In this document: one piece after another, positions 26,631 to 40,607 of the stretch
Layout: every line of letters begins with the position of its first letter
Position numbering within the stretch: the first letter of the stretch is position 1
Source of the DNA: Budorcas taxicolor
Lineage: Eukaryota; Chordata; Mammalia; Artiodactyla; Bovidae
Assembly (NCBI RefSeq): GCF_023091745.1
Contig: NC_068926.1
Coordinates: 42,060,001-42,124,000 of the forward strand
Direction: 5' to 3'
Length of the DNA: 64,000 nucleotides
The notes under the pieces: model-generated
Told to the model about the DNA's origin: nothing
What the model saw: the letters and a program-made list of their open reading frames with translations, nothing else
The model's database searches: none
Position numbers and translations under genes: made by a program

Positions 26631-26702
26631 TCAAGGAGGAGATAGGGGTCTGGGGCTGTCGAGGAGGATACAGGGGCCTGGAATTATCAAGGAGGAGAAA
26701 GG
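26631..26702 (+). repeat. 28-base tandem repeat, 2.6 units
   Basis: Units at 26631-26658, 26659-26686 and a partial one at 26687-26702, each beginning TC(A/G)AGGAGGA. Inside the U3-like part of the LTR, where such repeats often carry enhancer motifs. Confidence 0.85.
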
Positions 26703-26734
26703 ACAAACTTTCTTTTCTACCTTCCTCAGTAAGG

Positions 26735-28857
26735 ATTCAGTTCAGTTCAGTTCAGTCACTCAATCGTGTTTGACTCTTTGCGATCCCATGAATCGCAGCA
26801 TGCCATGCCTCCCTATCCATCACCAACTCCTGGAGTTCACTCAGACTCACATCCATCAAGTCAGTGATGCCATCCAGCCATCTCATCCTCTGTCGTCCCC
26901 TTTTCCTCCTGCCCCCATCCCTCCCAGCATCAGAGTCTTTTCCAATGAGTCAACTCTTTGCATGAGGTGGCCAAAGTACTGGAGTTTCAGCTTTAGCATC
27001 ATTCCTTCCAAAGAAATCCCAGGGCTGATCTCCTTCAGAATGGACTGGTTGGATCTCTTTGCAGTCCAAGGGACTCTCAAGAGTCTTCTCCAACACCACA
27101 GTTCAAAAGCATCAACTCTTTGGCTCTCAGCTTTCTTCACAGTCAAACTCTCACATCTATACATGACCCCAGGAAAAACCATAGCCTTGACTAGACGGAC
27201 CTTAGTCAGCAAAGTAATCTCTCTGCTTTTCAATATGCTATCTATATTGGTCATAACTTTCCTTCCAAGGAGTAAGCATCTTTTAATTTCATGGCTGCAG
27301 TCACCATCTGCAGTGATTCTGGAGCCCAAAAAAATAAAAAGTCTGACACTGTTTCCACTGTTTCCCCATCTATTTCCCATGAAGTGATGGGACCAGATGC
27401 CATGATCTTCATTTTCTGAATGTTGAGCTTGAAGCCAATTTTTTCACTCTACACTTTCACTTTCATCAAGAGGCTTTTTAGTTCCTCTTCACTTTCTGCC
27501 AAAAGGGTGGTGTCATCTGCATATCTGAGGTTATTGATATTTCTCCTGGCAATCTTGATTCCAGCTTGTGTTTCTTCCAGCCCAGGGTTTCTCATGATGT
27601 ACTCTGCATAGTAGTTAAATAAGCAGGGTGACAATATACAGCCTTGACGTACTCCTTTTCCTATTTGGAACCAGTCTGTTGTTCCATGTCCAGTTCTAAC
27701 TGTTGCTTCCTGACCTGCATACAGGTTTCTCAAGAGGCAGGTCAGGTGGTCTGGTATTCCCATCTCTTTCAGAATTTTCCACACTTTATTGTGATCCACA
27801 CAGTTAAAGGCTTTGCAATAGTCAATAAAGCAGAAATAGATGTTTTTCTGGAACTCTCTTGCTTTTTCCATGATCCAGCGGATGTTGGCAATTTGATCTC
27901 TGGTTCCTCTGCTTTTTCTAAAACCAGCTTGAACATCTGGAAGTTCACAGTTCATGTATTGGTGAAGCCTGGCTTGGAGAATTTTGAGCATTACTTTACT
28001 AGCATGTCAGATGAGTGCAATTGTGCAGTAGTTTGAGCATTCTTCGGCATTGTCTTTCTTTAGGATTGGAATGAAAACTGACCTTTTCCAGTCCTGTGGC
28101 CACTGCTGAGTTTTCCAAATCTGCTGGCACATAGAGTGCAGCACTTTCACAGCATCATCTTTCAGGATTTGAAATAGCTCCACTGGAATTCCACCACCTC
28201 CACTAGCTTTGCTCGTAGTGATGCTTTCCAAGGCCCACTTGACTTCACATTCCAGGATGTGTGGCTCTAGGTGAGTGATCACACCATCGTGATTATCTTG
28301 GTCTTGATAGTACGGTTCTTCCATGTATTCTTACCACCTCTTCTTAATATCTTCTGCTTCTGTTAGGTCCATACCATTTCTGTCCTTTATTGAGCCCATC
28401 TTTGCATGAAATCTTCCCTTGGTGTCTCTAATTTTCTTGAAGAGATCTCTAGTCTTTCCCAATCTGTTGTTTTCCCCTATTTCTTTGCATTGATCACTGA
28501 AGAAGGCTTTTTTATCTCTTCTTGCTATTCTTTGGAACTCTGCATTTAGATGCCTATATCTTTCCTTTTCTCCTTTGCTTTTCTGTTCTCTTCTTTTCAC
28601 AGCTATTTGTAAGGGCTCCCCAGACAGCCATTTTGCTTTTTTGCATTTCTTTTCCATGGGGATGGTCTTGATCCCTATCTCCTGTACAATGTCACGAACC
28701 TCTATCCATAGTTCATCAGCACTCTATCTATCAGATCCCTTAAATCTATTTCTCACTTCCGCTGTATAATCATAAGGGATTTGATTTAGGGCATACTTGA
28801 ATGGTCTAGTGGTTTTCCCTGCTTTCTTCATTTAAGTCTGAATTACATAGTAAGGTT
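26735..28857 (-). mobile_element. BovB LINE, 2.1 kb, 5'-truncated
   Basis: The plus strand opens with the complement of the BovB tail (ATTCAGTTCAGTTCAGTTCA). Minus-strand frames at 28331-28657, 28007-28324, 27449-27991 and 26883-27380 together cover the pre-RT region, RT and the C-terminal part. The 180-residue frame 27449-27991 includes FCFIDYCKAFNCVDHNK and the YADD box at 27512-27523. Several frameshifts separate the frames, so it is inactive. Possible 7-base duplication AGTAAGG at 26728-26734 and 28858-28864. Confidence 0.92.
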
Positions 28858-29278
28858 ACATAACAATAATGTATCCTGCTTGAGTACAGTTTCTCCTTGA
28901 AAACCTTATGACTAATCCCGTTATCTTAAAATGTATATTATGGGAGTGGGTCTGGTAAGATCTTTCTATTGTTAGTTCTAATCCTTTCATCTTAAAATGT
29001 AAATTGTGGGAGTGGCTCTAGTAAGATCTTGACAACCTTGAGACATTCTTCTGATTTATTGTAATAACAGATTTAAAAAGTATTTAACTCCCTTTTCTAA
29101 GACTAGTGAGGGGGTTAACTCTCCGTCCCCTTCTGATATCTGTATCAGAAGCTTTCTCTGTCCCTTTTTCACTTTAATAAAACTCTGCTATACAAAAGCT
29201 GTTGAATGATCAAGCCTGGTTCCTGGTCCCGAAGCTAAATCTTCTTCGGAGATCACAAATCAGGCATTGTTCACCATA

Positions 29279-29728
29279 AGCTATCACTATGGTCGTTTAA
29301 GTAATCACGTATAGATGTAAGAGCTGGACCATAAGGAAGGCTGAACACAAAAGAACTGATGCTTTAGAATTGTGATACTGGAGAAGACTCTTGAGAGTCC
29401 CTTCGACAGCAAGATCAAACCAGTCAATCCTAAGGGAAATCAACCCTGAGTACTCATTGGAAGGACTGATGGTGAAGCTAAAGCTCTGATAATTTGGCCA
29501 CCCAATGCAAATAGCCCACTCACCAGAAAACACCCTGATGCTGGGAAAGATTGAAGGCAAGAGGAAAAGAGGGCAGCAGAGGATGAGATGGTTGGATGAC
29601 ATCATGGATTCAATGGACATGAACTTGGGCGAACTCAGGGAGATGATGAGGGACAGGGAGGCCTGGTGTGCTACAGTCCATGGGGTTGCAAAGAGTTGAA
29701 CATGACTTAGTGACTGAACAGCAACATA
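29279..29728 (+). mobile_element. BovB 3' fragment, older
   Basis: Starts near the region encoding Y-R-C-x-S and ends GACTTAGTGACTGAACAG. Many substitutions relative to the other copies; orientation opposite to the BovB inside the adjacent LTR. Confidence 0.85.
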
Positions 29729-30324
29729 TTCTGTGTACTACTTTCTCAAATGACAACCACGCCCTGTTTTCATGGAGAATATTTAAAATGGCAGGCTCCT
29801 GTTCACTTGGCTGATGTGTGTTGTTCTGTTAGCCTTCCTTTACTGCTACAAACATAAGAGTGTGGCTTTTAAGTACTTTTGAGTACTTACCCCTCCTTCT
29901 CAAGATAAGAGAAGCTGACTACTAATGCTTTATGCACTGAGACCTAGCCACCTTGATTTATCATAGCTCCTTTTGCAGGTATATGGAGAAGAACTGTGAG
30001 GCACTGATTGCATTTCTACCAATATAATCCTCTAACTTGACAAAACAAACATAGAGGGGATTGAAACAGAGCATGAAGGCAGGGAAGTAAATCCAGAGAC
30101 TTTTCTCCACAAGGAAAAACAGTGTATGGGAAGAATGCTTTAGGAGTAAAAGACTTCAGCACGCACATTACCTGCTAGAATTTGGTCAAATCCTCACATT
30201 TAGTTTAGTAATGTGCAACATGCAAACAAAAATGATCACTCTGACTATCAGACAGAAATACTGTGAGATTCAGAGACAATGCATGAGATAAGACTCTGAC
30301 TTGGGAAGTTAAACTAATAAAAGT

Positions 30325-32310
30325 TATCAGGTTGTCTAGAACTATGGACAGAGGATCGTAACACTGTACACGAGGCAGTGATCAAGACCATCCCCAGGAA
30401 AAAGAAATGCAAAAAGGCAAAATGGTTGTCTGAGGAGGCCTTACAAATAGCTGAGAAAGGAAGAGAAGTGAAAGGCAAAGGGAAAAAGGAAAGATATTCT
30501 CATCTGAAAGCAGAATTTCAAAGAATAGCAAGAAGAGATAAGAAAGTCTTCTTAAGTCAACAATACAAAGAAATAGAGGAAAACAATAGAATGGGAAAGA
30601 TTAGAGATATTTTCAAGAAAATTAGAGATGCCAAGGAAACATTTCATGCAAAGGTGGGCACAATAAAGGACAGAAATGGTATGGACCTAACAAAAGCAGA
30701 AGATATGAAGAAGAGGTGGCAAGAATACACAGAAGAACTACATGAAAAATATCTTCATGACCCAAATAATCATGAAGGTGTGATCACTCACCTAGAGCCA
30801 GACATCCTGGCATGCAAATCAAGTGGGCCTTAGGAAGCATCTCTATGAACACAGCTAGTGGAGGCGACGGAATTCCAGTTGAGGAATTTCAAATTCAAAA
30901 AGATGATGCTGTGAAAGTGCTGCAGTCAATATACCACCAAATTTGGAAAACTCAGCAGTGGTCATAGGACTGGAAAAGGTTAGTTTTCATTCCAATCCCA
31001 AAGAAAGGCAATGTCAAAGAATATACAAACTTCTGCACAAGTAATGCTCAAAATTCTCCAAGTTAGGGTTCAACAGTACACGAACCAAGAACTTCCAGAT
31101 ATTCAAGCTGCACTGAGAAAAGGCAGAGGAACCAGAGATCAAATTGCCAACATCCGCTGGATCATAGAAAAAGCAAGAGAATTCCAGAAAAATATCTACT
31201 TCTTCTTCATTGACTATGCTAAAGCCTTGACTGTGTGGATCACACCAAACTGGAAAATTTTTCAAGAGATGGGAATACCAGACCACATTACCTGCCTAAT
31301 GAGAAACCTGTATGTAGGTCAAGAAACAATAGTTAGAAATGGACATGGAACAATGGACTTGTTCCAAATTGGGAAAGGAGTACTTCAAGGCTGTATATTG
31401 TCTGCCTGCTTATTTAACTTCTGTGCAGAGTACATCATGTGAAATGCTGGGCTGGATGAAGCACAGCTAGAATCAAGATTGCTGGGAAAAACAGTAATAA
31501 CCTCAGATATGCAGATGACACCACCCTTATGGCAGAAAGTGAAGAGGAACTGAAGAGGCTCTTGATGAAAATGAAAGAAGAAAGTGAAAAAGCTAGCTTA
31601 AAACTCAAGATTCAAAAAACAAAGATAATGGCATCTGGTCCCATTATTTCATGGCAAATAGATAGGGAAACAACGGAAACAGTGACAAACTTTATTTTCT
31701 TGGTCTCCAAAATCACTGCAGATGTTGACTGCAGCCATGAAATTAAAAGACACTTGCTTCTTTAAAGAAATGCTTTGACCAACCTAGATACCACATTAAA
31801 GCAGAGACATTACTTTGCCAACAAAGATCTGTCTAGTCAAAGCTATGGTTTTTCCAGTAGTCATATATTGATGTTGGGCCATAAAGAAGGCTGAGTTGGA
31901 CTATAAAGAAAGCTGAGCACTGAAAAATTTATGCTTTTGAACTGTGGTGTTGGAGAAGACTCTTGAGAGTCCCTTGGACTGCAAAGAGATCAAACCATTC
32001 AAACCTTAAGGAAATCAATCCTGAATATTCATTGGAAGGACTGTGCTGAAGCTGAAACTCCAATACTTTGGCCACCTGATGTGAAGAGTTCACTCATTAG
32101 AAAAGACCCTAATGTTGGGAAAGATTGAGGGCAGGAGGAGAAGGGGATGACAGAGGATGAGATGATTGGATGGCATCACCAACTCAATGGACATGAATTT
32201 GAGGAAACTTTGGGAGATGGTGAAGGACAGGGAAGCCTTGTATGCTGTAGTCCATGGTGTTGCAAAGAATTAGACGTGATGGAGGGACTGAACAATAACA
32301 ACAAGAAGAT
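30325..32310 (+). mobile_element. BovB LINE, 2.0 kb, older, inactivated
   Basis: Frames at 30378-30833 (pre-RT region), 31011-31442 (RT motifs FFFIDYAKALTV and QIGKGVLQGCILS) and 31529-31765 (C-terminal) are separated by stops and shifts. The DNA still reads CAGATATGCAGATGACACC for the YADD box near 31505. The end is a degraded GGACTGAACAATAACAAC tail. Confidence 0.9.
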
Positions 32311-32867
32311 AATAAACCTCACTTCTCTATTACTCCAGAGAAAGTAAGTTCCATAATCCTATATAGGCAAAAGACACACTGCAGATATGTCAGGGTTGTT
32401 TGTGTATGAGTGTGTGTACTGCACGTGGGAACCACAATATCTGTGGGGTTACTGAGCTGAAACACAAGAGTTGAAGTATCCTTTGCCCAGAGTTATCTAG
32501 CCTTTTCATCCTGTCTCCTGGGAAATTTACATATTCTAATCATGAAATCTTGGCCAGGTGCTGATTAAGGCATACGTTTCTATGGTTGAGTTAAGGTATA
32601 CTGAAAAGCTCTGAGATTCTGAATGTGCAGTTATTGAAAACAGCTGGTCCCAAACAAGCTAATGAAAGTAACTCTCAACAGACAGTGTCTGGAATCAAGG
32701 TTATTTTAATCAACATAAGTACAGTAAGTAAACCATGCTATAACAAGTCCCTTCATAGATCTCATTTACTTAGAGAGGGAGGAATACCAATAAAATATAT
32801 CCACAAAATAAAAGCAACCCATATTGGAATATAAATAACATTTAAATGTTTCAAAATATACTAACTG

Positions 32868-32988
32868 AGAATCATACTGGAGTGGGCTGCCATTTCCTTC
32901 TCCAGGGGATCTTCCCAACCCAGGGATTGAACCCAGGTCTCCTGCACTGCAGACAGACGCTTTACCGTCTGCACCACCAGGGAAGCCC
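32868..32988 (-). repeat. Bov-tA SINE, head half
   Basis: ATACTGGAGTGGGCTGCCAT through GCACCACCAGGGAAGCCCA. Confidence 0.9.
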
Positions 32989-33546
32989 ATGCAATATTCT
33001 AATTTATTTAATAGCTCCACTGTCATGATCAGGCTAGAGAGCACATTATGTTAAGCACTACAATATACACACATTGCAACTATTTTCAGCAGTAGGAGAA
33101 AACTGTCAGTAGCAGCAAAACTGCATTGCAATATTCACAGGTAGCATTAAAGTCAAAGTAAAGTTGCTTACAAAAGGACCACAGTCTTGGCTTACACTGC
33201 AGTGCCTAGTGGAAGTGCCAAAGTCCTGCTGCCCCACTCACATCCAAATTACTATCTGTTGTCAGCAGTCTGACAGAACCACCTTTTCTCCCATCACATC
33301 TGGAGTTCAACTGATATTATTTGGAAAAGATACCAATGGTAATGCCGGATGAGACAGTCCTCAAACCACAATGTACTACTTCAGCTGGAAGTTGAAAGCC
33401 CTAATCTTCACTCAATCTCAGATACAAAGATACTTGCGGATTATTAGAGATCATCATATGCCATCTATTTGGCTTAATGCCAGGGTTTATCTGCTTTATT
33501 TCAACATTTTAATAGAATGAGCTCTTTCAGAGAGATAAGAGTATAA

Positions 33547-33776
33547 AAGAAGTGAAGTCACTCAGTTGTGTCCGACTCTTTGCGACCCCATGGACTGTAT
33601 GTAGCCCATCAGGCTCCTCCATCCATGGAATTTTCTAGGCAAAAGTACTAGAGTGGGTTGCCATTTCCTTCTCCAGGGGATCTTCCCAACTCAGGGATCA
33701 AACTCGGGTCTCCCACACTGTGAGCAGACGCTTTACCATCTGAGCCTTGTGGGATTCCTTAATGAGAGAATCCCAT
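33547..33776 (-). repeat. Bov-tA SINE with target-site duplication
   Basis: Full reverse copy, with TAAGAGTATAA at 33536-33546 and 33777-33787. Confidence 0.92.
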
Positions 33777-34254
33777 TAAGAGTATAAGGAAAGAATATTA
33801 TACCATCAGCCTATTGGGTTGGTTCCTTTAGACAGAGAACATAGGGCCACAGATCTTTTAAAAGCTAAAATACATTTAATAGATACATAATTATTATTCC
33901 CATTTTAAAAATTAGGAGGTTGAAGGCCTTTTCTTGGAGGGTTTAACAGAAAACTCAGAATTTCCACACATGAACATAATCGATTTCCTGACACAGAATT
34001 AACATAACTGATTTGACAGTCAGTTCTCAACTGTAAATTATGTAAGATAATTGACAGTCAAGCTTATTTAACATAAAGCAAACTATAACACCATTTTCTT
34101 TTAAAATAATAATTTAATTTAAACTAGATTTTGCTTCAATTTTGTTCCAAAAGGAAAATCAATTTTTATAAAAACTAGATTTCTTTACAACATAGTGTTT
34201 TTCTCCAAGAGTCAGGAATCAAAAAAAATAGATAGTACCAAATATAGGGATAAG

Positions 34255-34577
34255 GAGGGTAGAGGGTAGAGAAAAGGCTAAGAACAGAAATAGAAAACAA
34301 ACTTATGGTTACCAAAGGGTAAGGTGGAGAGGAGGGATAAATTGGGATTTGGGGATTAATAGATATATATTACTAAATGTAAATTTGATAAACAACAAGA
34401 ACCTACTGTATAGCACAGGGAACTTCACTCATGTATTCTTTAATTACCTAAATGGGAAAAGAATTTGAGAAAGAATAGACGCATGTATATGTACAACTGA
34501 ATCACTTTGCTATAAACCTGAAACTAATGCAACATGTAAGTCAACTACACTCCAATATAAAATAAAAATTAAAAAAG
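34255..34577 (+). repeat. Older L1 3' end
   Basis: Contains AAACTTATGGTTACCAAAGG, CCTACTGTATAGCACAGGGA and GAATCACTTTGCTATAAACC, then ACTCCAATATAAAATAAAAA as its tail. Lies 150 bases downstream (in gene sense) of exon 12. Confidence 0.85.
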
Positions 34578-34706
34578 AGGAACAAAAATAGAATTAGAGA
34601 CAGAGATGGAAGTGACCTTCACATAGCACCTTTGTACAGACCACGGGAAAGGCAAGGAGGCACAGAGTTTAGGTTGGTTCAATTTTAAGAGCAAAACAGG
34701 AACTTA

Positions 34707-35045
<339 letters not shown>

Positions 35046-35361
35046 TCAGCTAGTTCATGAAACTTAAAATTATTAAACCTTCTGGGCAAGGATTACAGAT
35101 TCACTAGATCTGATGAACTATCCAGAGGCAAAACTTCGGAATCCTGAAAGTCTTTCACAGTTATCATGGCTAAATGTGTAATCTCGAAACAAGCAATTTC
35201 AAGCAATGTGCAAATAATCTATCCAAGGCTTACAATATTTTATCCATTCATGATATAACCAAACAAAGAAGAGAATCTAAGATCAACAGCAAAACTCTGA
35301 AAAATGCTGACAAACAAAATCAAATATCAAAAATAAAAGAATGCACCATAGGTATGGCTTT

Positions 35362-35467
35362 TTTTTAATCTTACTGTGTCTTTTTTAAATTTTATTATTT
35401 ATTATTATTTTTTTTTTTACTTTACAATACTGTATTGGTTTTGCCATACATCAACATGAATCCGCCA
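35362..35467 (-). mobile_element. Very short L1 3' tail with 12-base target-site duplication
   Basis: The plus strand reads T-rich sequence and then the L1 end complement TTTACAATACTGTATTGGTT and ACATCAACATGAATCCGCCA. AGGTATGGCTTT flanks it at 35350-35361 and 35468-35479. Confidence 0.9.
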
Positions 35468-38400
35468 AGGTATGGCTTTAAACACCAAAGATACCCTCCA
35501 TTTAATCCATCCAATGAAGTTTCAAAACCCTCACAAAAGGTCTAAAATTTCATTAGGATTTTGTATGTGTAGAAACGTAGATTTTAGAAATAGTACAGGA
35601 TAGAAATGGAAAATAATGATACTATAGAGTATGACACAAAATATAATTCTTAACAAATAAAAATCTGATGCTTCAGGCACAAACTATTATATCCCTGTTC
35701 CTTCATGCCTCCTGCTTAAGGAAAAAAGAAAACTGAAGGAAAACATATAAGACATTTAAAAGTTTGCCAAAATATAAATTCTTAGTTTGAAAAACAATAA
35801 AAATATTTCTGTGACCATAAATTCTTACATAAAATATTTTTCAAAAGCTTGATTTACTTTAAACCCTATATAGGTAAGTATAGATATGTAGGTATAGAAA
35901 TACATAAGTATAAATATGTAGATATAGAAGTAGATATATAGGGTTTTATTTGGTAACATTTGGTGGGGTTCCACATAGAAAGGTATTTGAGTAATATTAA
36001 AAAAAACAATATTTTTTCTCTTTTGTTAATAACTCTATTATGTCTAACAATAAATCCTTCTACAGTGAAGAAGTAACACTTCTAAAACTTTAAATTATGA
36101 AAATGTGCCAGTTTATGACCTAAACTAAATTTCCTCACAATTAATAATAAGAAATACACCTTTTGACGAAACACAGATACTATATCAATTATCAGGTAAC
36201 ATCTGTATAATAAACTACTCGAGAAGTGAAGAAAAGCAGTGAAGCTAAAAGTAAAGATTTTTTAAATAAAAACATCTGCTGCTAAAATAAGAGAGAAAAA
36301 GAAACTGCACAATCAATGAAAAATAAAAACAATATGATGAAGAGCCTTTACCAGTATCTAAGAGATGCAAAAAATTAAACAAATATGATGGAATGGACAA
36401 AGCTAATTCTCACATATTCTGAAAAGGATATTAAGTACATCTCAGATTTGGAGAAACTTTATGTAGACAAAGCCACTCTCAAAATGTTCACTATTTATTC
36501 CATCACAACAGAATGTATAATTGTCATCTCATGTAACTTGTATTTAAGAGGGCAGATTCTGCCTAAGCCCTTAAAATGGATCTCATTGCCTTGGACAGTA
36601 CACATTGCAGGTTTATTTGCAATATATTTTAGAATCATTTCTATAAATCATTCTGTTTCAGTTGTAAGATAAACACAAGTTAAAGACATAATGTTGCTCC
36701 CTAATCCAGTATTTATGTCATATTTAATTAAATATGCTCATTTTTTGAAGTACGCAAGATAACCCCCAAAGCTTATATAACTTGTGCATCATTCAAAACA
36801 GAAAATTATTGAGCAATTAATTATTTACTTGTAAGTGTTTTCCAAGGATGAACTAACGCTTCTGAATGAGTTCCTGAGAAATTTTAAGTAGAGGGGCAAA
36901 TTAAACATTATATTTTATGGTGACAGATAAAAATGGTTTCTCTTATTAAAAATAAAACTTTCATCTCTCGGTGTCTTCACTAAAGCAGCAAATATATATA
37001 CATATTCTATCATTTTCCTAATCTCTATTAAATAACTAGTTTAACAATGAAATCTTTTAATCATTTGACTCACTTAAGGATATTGGGGGAGAAAACAGAA
37101 GTAAGCCAGAGAATAAGAGTCAACTTTCCATATTTTTGCTCTCATAATTCTGTGGCCGTAGTCTTCACAAAACTATAGTTATACCCTAAACCTAATTTCA
37201 GGCAATGACCAATTCACTTCATGTAATCACTCTAGATTAAAATTTCAATGTGTTCTATTCATATAAACAAAATAGTTCTTTATTGTATTTTATTGAGAAA
37301 AAGATGATAAAGATCTTTAAAAATATTTAAAGAGCATATATAAAGTGATCTGTGCATTTCATGCATTACTATTAATATTATTTTAGATACTAAGCTGCTC
37401 TATCCTTTCCTAGAATTATCATCATTGCATTCTAAAACATGATAGCTTGGTTCCTTTAAAAAATCCTTAAATTTTCCAATATTAGGCAGCATATTCAATT
37501 ATCAAATGCACATATAGCCATAAATTGAAAGGTGCATATGCTGAAAAATTTTAATAAAGTGAATTCTCCTTACATATATATGTATATGTCTATACATATA
37601 TATCCCATGGCAAAGAAAAGATAACAAAGAAAAACATGTTATCTAAAATTGATATATCTTACCAGGAAATAAAAATTATTACATGTGAAAGTGTAGTGAG
37701 TCATGATTCATGAATGAAACCATAAACAAGTAAAAATGGTCATATTTTAGGGAGCAGGCTTTGTTAAAATTTGAATGTCAATATGTCACGGTGGACCCTG
37801 GAAAAACACAGATTGTTAAATGTGGCTTGCACTCCAGCCCCTATGTATAAATGTGTTTTCTGCTCCTCAACAAGCACTGGACACCCAAAAGAGTGACTTT
37901 CAGAGACCTGATACATAAGGAGCAAGGCAAACAAACCTGAGAGTTCATCGATCAGAACCTAGTCAGTATGTCCTATGTCATAATGAAACTTCGTAAGTTT
38001 CTCCTGCTTATTCACAAGGCAGAGGATAGTTTGTGGAACTCTAGGACAATTGCCTTATATCTCAGGGCTATGGTAACATCAAACTTCAGTAACCTTCTCT
38101 CCAAAGATGAATCATTTCTTTATTACTTATGAACCAGAATGTTCTCTGAGACTCCAATCTGGTTAGTATTTTTCTTTTTCAGCATTAGAAACTTCTCTTT
38201 ATGTCTTTAATGTAAATCAGATAAACTAAATATAGAGACAGAACTATGAATCTTATTTTATCAGAGGTCATCATAATCATAAATATATGATATATGATAA
38301 TTATTATCATACATTATGTGTGAAAATTATGTCTCTCTCTATATGCAGTGCAAATACCCTTGGTTTGGTTCTAATATAGCGCAGTTCCATAGAGAGGCCA

Positions 38401-39243
38401 CAGAAAGCTTGATGGAATTAAGAGTTTCAGATCCACAAAGTTCACAAAGACATTCCATACTATTGGAAAAGTAAGTTATTGATACTTTCTGCAAACATGA
38501 TATATTTCCTTTACCTTGCTGGGGGAGTAAACAAAAAGACTGTAAAAGATACAAAATGTTTTTTGAGTTTCACATATAGTTTTTTGAAGTTAATTATTCT
38601 CAGCCCCCAAATGCTCAAAAACTAACAGTAATGAAATAGCATTTTAAAAGCCACTGCCTCTACTAGTTATTAAGATATCCCATAGAATCAAAGGAGGGTA
38701 ATTGAACCCAAATTAAAATGCACCAGCAGATCAATAATCATTTAGGCTTTAAATGTGAAACTAATCACATCAGGAAAAGTACCTCTAAAGAACCAGATAT
38801 GGCTATTATTCTGACTTATATATGCAACAAGCACAAAGGCTATGTGTGTTTTGTGATATATTTATTCTATTTAGGCATTATAGGGCAGGAATTAAAATAT
38901 CATGTAACTGGAGGTGTATGAATTTATTCCATCCTGTGTGCATTACTATTTAATATGGCACAAATACTTGTAATGAATCAGTCATCATCATCCCAACTAT
39001 TTATTTTTAGATACTTGGAAAATATTTTATCATATATTCTTTTCAACTCAGCAACCTAACCTTTAAAAACAAATTTTGTAAATATTTCTCCCATATCATT
39101 TCCAGGAGCTAATAACAACAACAAAACAAAAAGATGGGATGTGTGAAATGACGTTTTGTCACTTTTTAGTTAGTAGGTAATGTTGCCCATTTTCCCAAAT
39201 ACAGGTCTGCGGATCAACACACAGATGACTGTAAAATGAGAAT

Positions 39244-39272
39244 ATGCAGCAAAAACACGGTACCCCTCCAAG
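39244..39272 (-). promoter_or_regulatory. GRIA2: Editing complementary sequence (ECS) in GRIA2 intron 11
   Basis: Read on the plus strand, these 29 bases are an ungapped imperfect copy of the last 29 bases of exon 11 in sense orientation, with 20 identities. In the pre-mRNA the two segments are therefore near-complementary. Seven of the nine differences become G-U wobbles, leaving one A-C and one G-A mismatch, so 27 of 29 positions can pair. The first nine positions, ATGCAGCAA with the edited CAG, pair perfectly. The element sits 293-321 nt downstream of the edited A, where the mammalian ECS is known to be (about 310 nt). Confidence 0.93.
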
Positions 39273-39504
39273 AAGGCATGTAATGATAGGAACCTTATGC
39301 ATTTTATAGCCTCTCCATGGTGTGTACAATTTCACCAGGGAAATACAGGACCAACATTCAAAGAACGTTGCTCAAATATTTCACAGGCTTACGCCGATGA
39401 TAAAAGTCTGTCCTTAAGAGTCTTACACTGCTTGGACAGACAGCCGGCAGCTGCTAACTTCTTTACAGTGAATTCATAAACACCATGAATGTCCGCTCGA
39501 GACC

Positions 39505-39505
39505 T
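39505..39505 (-). promoter_or_regulatory. GRIA2: Intronic +60 adenosine, probable secondary editing hotspot
   Basis: Counting 60 nt downstream from the Q/R adenosine on the minus strand lands on an A, in the context TTTTAGGTC. Intronic hotspots at +60 and about +262 to +264 are known in rodent GRIA2. Here an A-run falls at +260 to +263 (39302-39305). Assignment rests on position alone. Confidence 0.6.
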
Positions 39506-39506
39506 A

Positions 39507-40400
<894 letters not shown>

Positions 40401-40607
40401 CCCATATACAAGTTCTCCAACCATCCCATTCCAAATTTTCGTGTCTGCATCCCTGGCCCCATACTTGCCATCCCCAACAATGGTCAACTTGTATTTGAAC
40501 CCACAGTGTTTGGCGATTTCTGCAGCCAAGTCAACACAATAGCCCTCATATCGCTCATTGCCTTCAAGCATCTCATGATTTTTCTTCATCATAACATAGG
40601 GGGATTC
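40401..40607 (-). CDS. GRIA2: GRIA2 exon 10: S1 ligand-binding half
   Basis: This 207-base exon encodes 69 residues, starting ESPYVMMKKNHEMLEG and ending GMVGELVYG. The acceptor is TCTGTATAG, the donor GTAAGT, phase 0 on both sides. It forms much of the S1 lobe of the glutamate-binding clamshell. The Tyr of DGKYGARD is residue 471 of the precursor (450 of the mature protein) and stacks over the bound glutamate in GluA2 structures. Intron 10, to exon 11, is 489 bases, and intron 9, to exon 9, is 1746 bases. Confidence 0.97.

Larger units (their letters stand above)
26493..29273 (+). mobile_element. Solo LTR of an endogenous retrovirus, split by BovB
   Basis: The left piece (about 26493-26734) has a 28-base tandem repeat at 26631-26702. 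The right piece (28858-29273) has two 44-base direct repeats (28921-28964 and 28987-29030), AATAAA at 29176-29181 and a U5-like end at TTGTTCA. Between them lies BovB in the opposite orientation, with AGTAAGG at both junctions. No retroviral genes are present, so it is a solo LTR with no product. The family name and the exact left edge are uncertain. Confidence 0.65.

Noticed and set aside
1..34700. GRIA2 exon 13 R/G editing hairpin
   Set aside because: Looked for exon 13 and its intronic hairpin on the minus strand; nothing found by eye.
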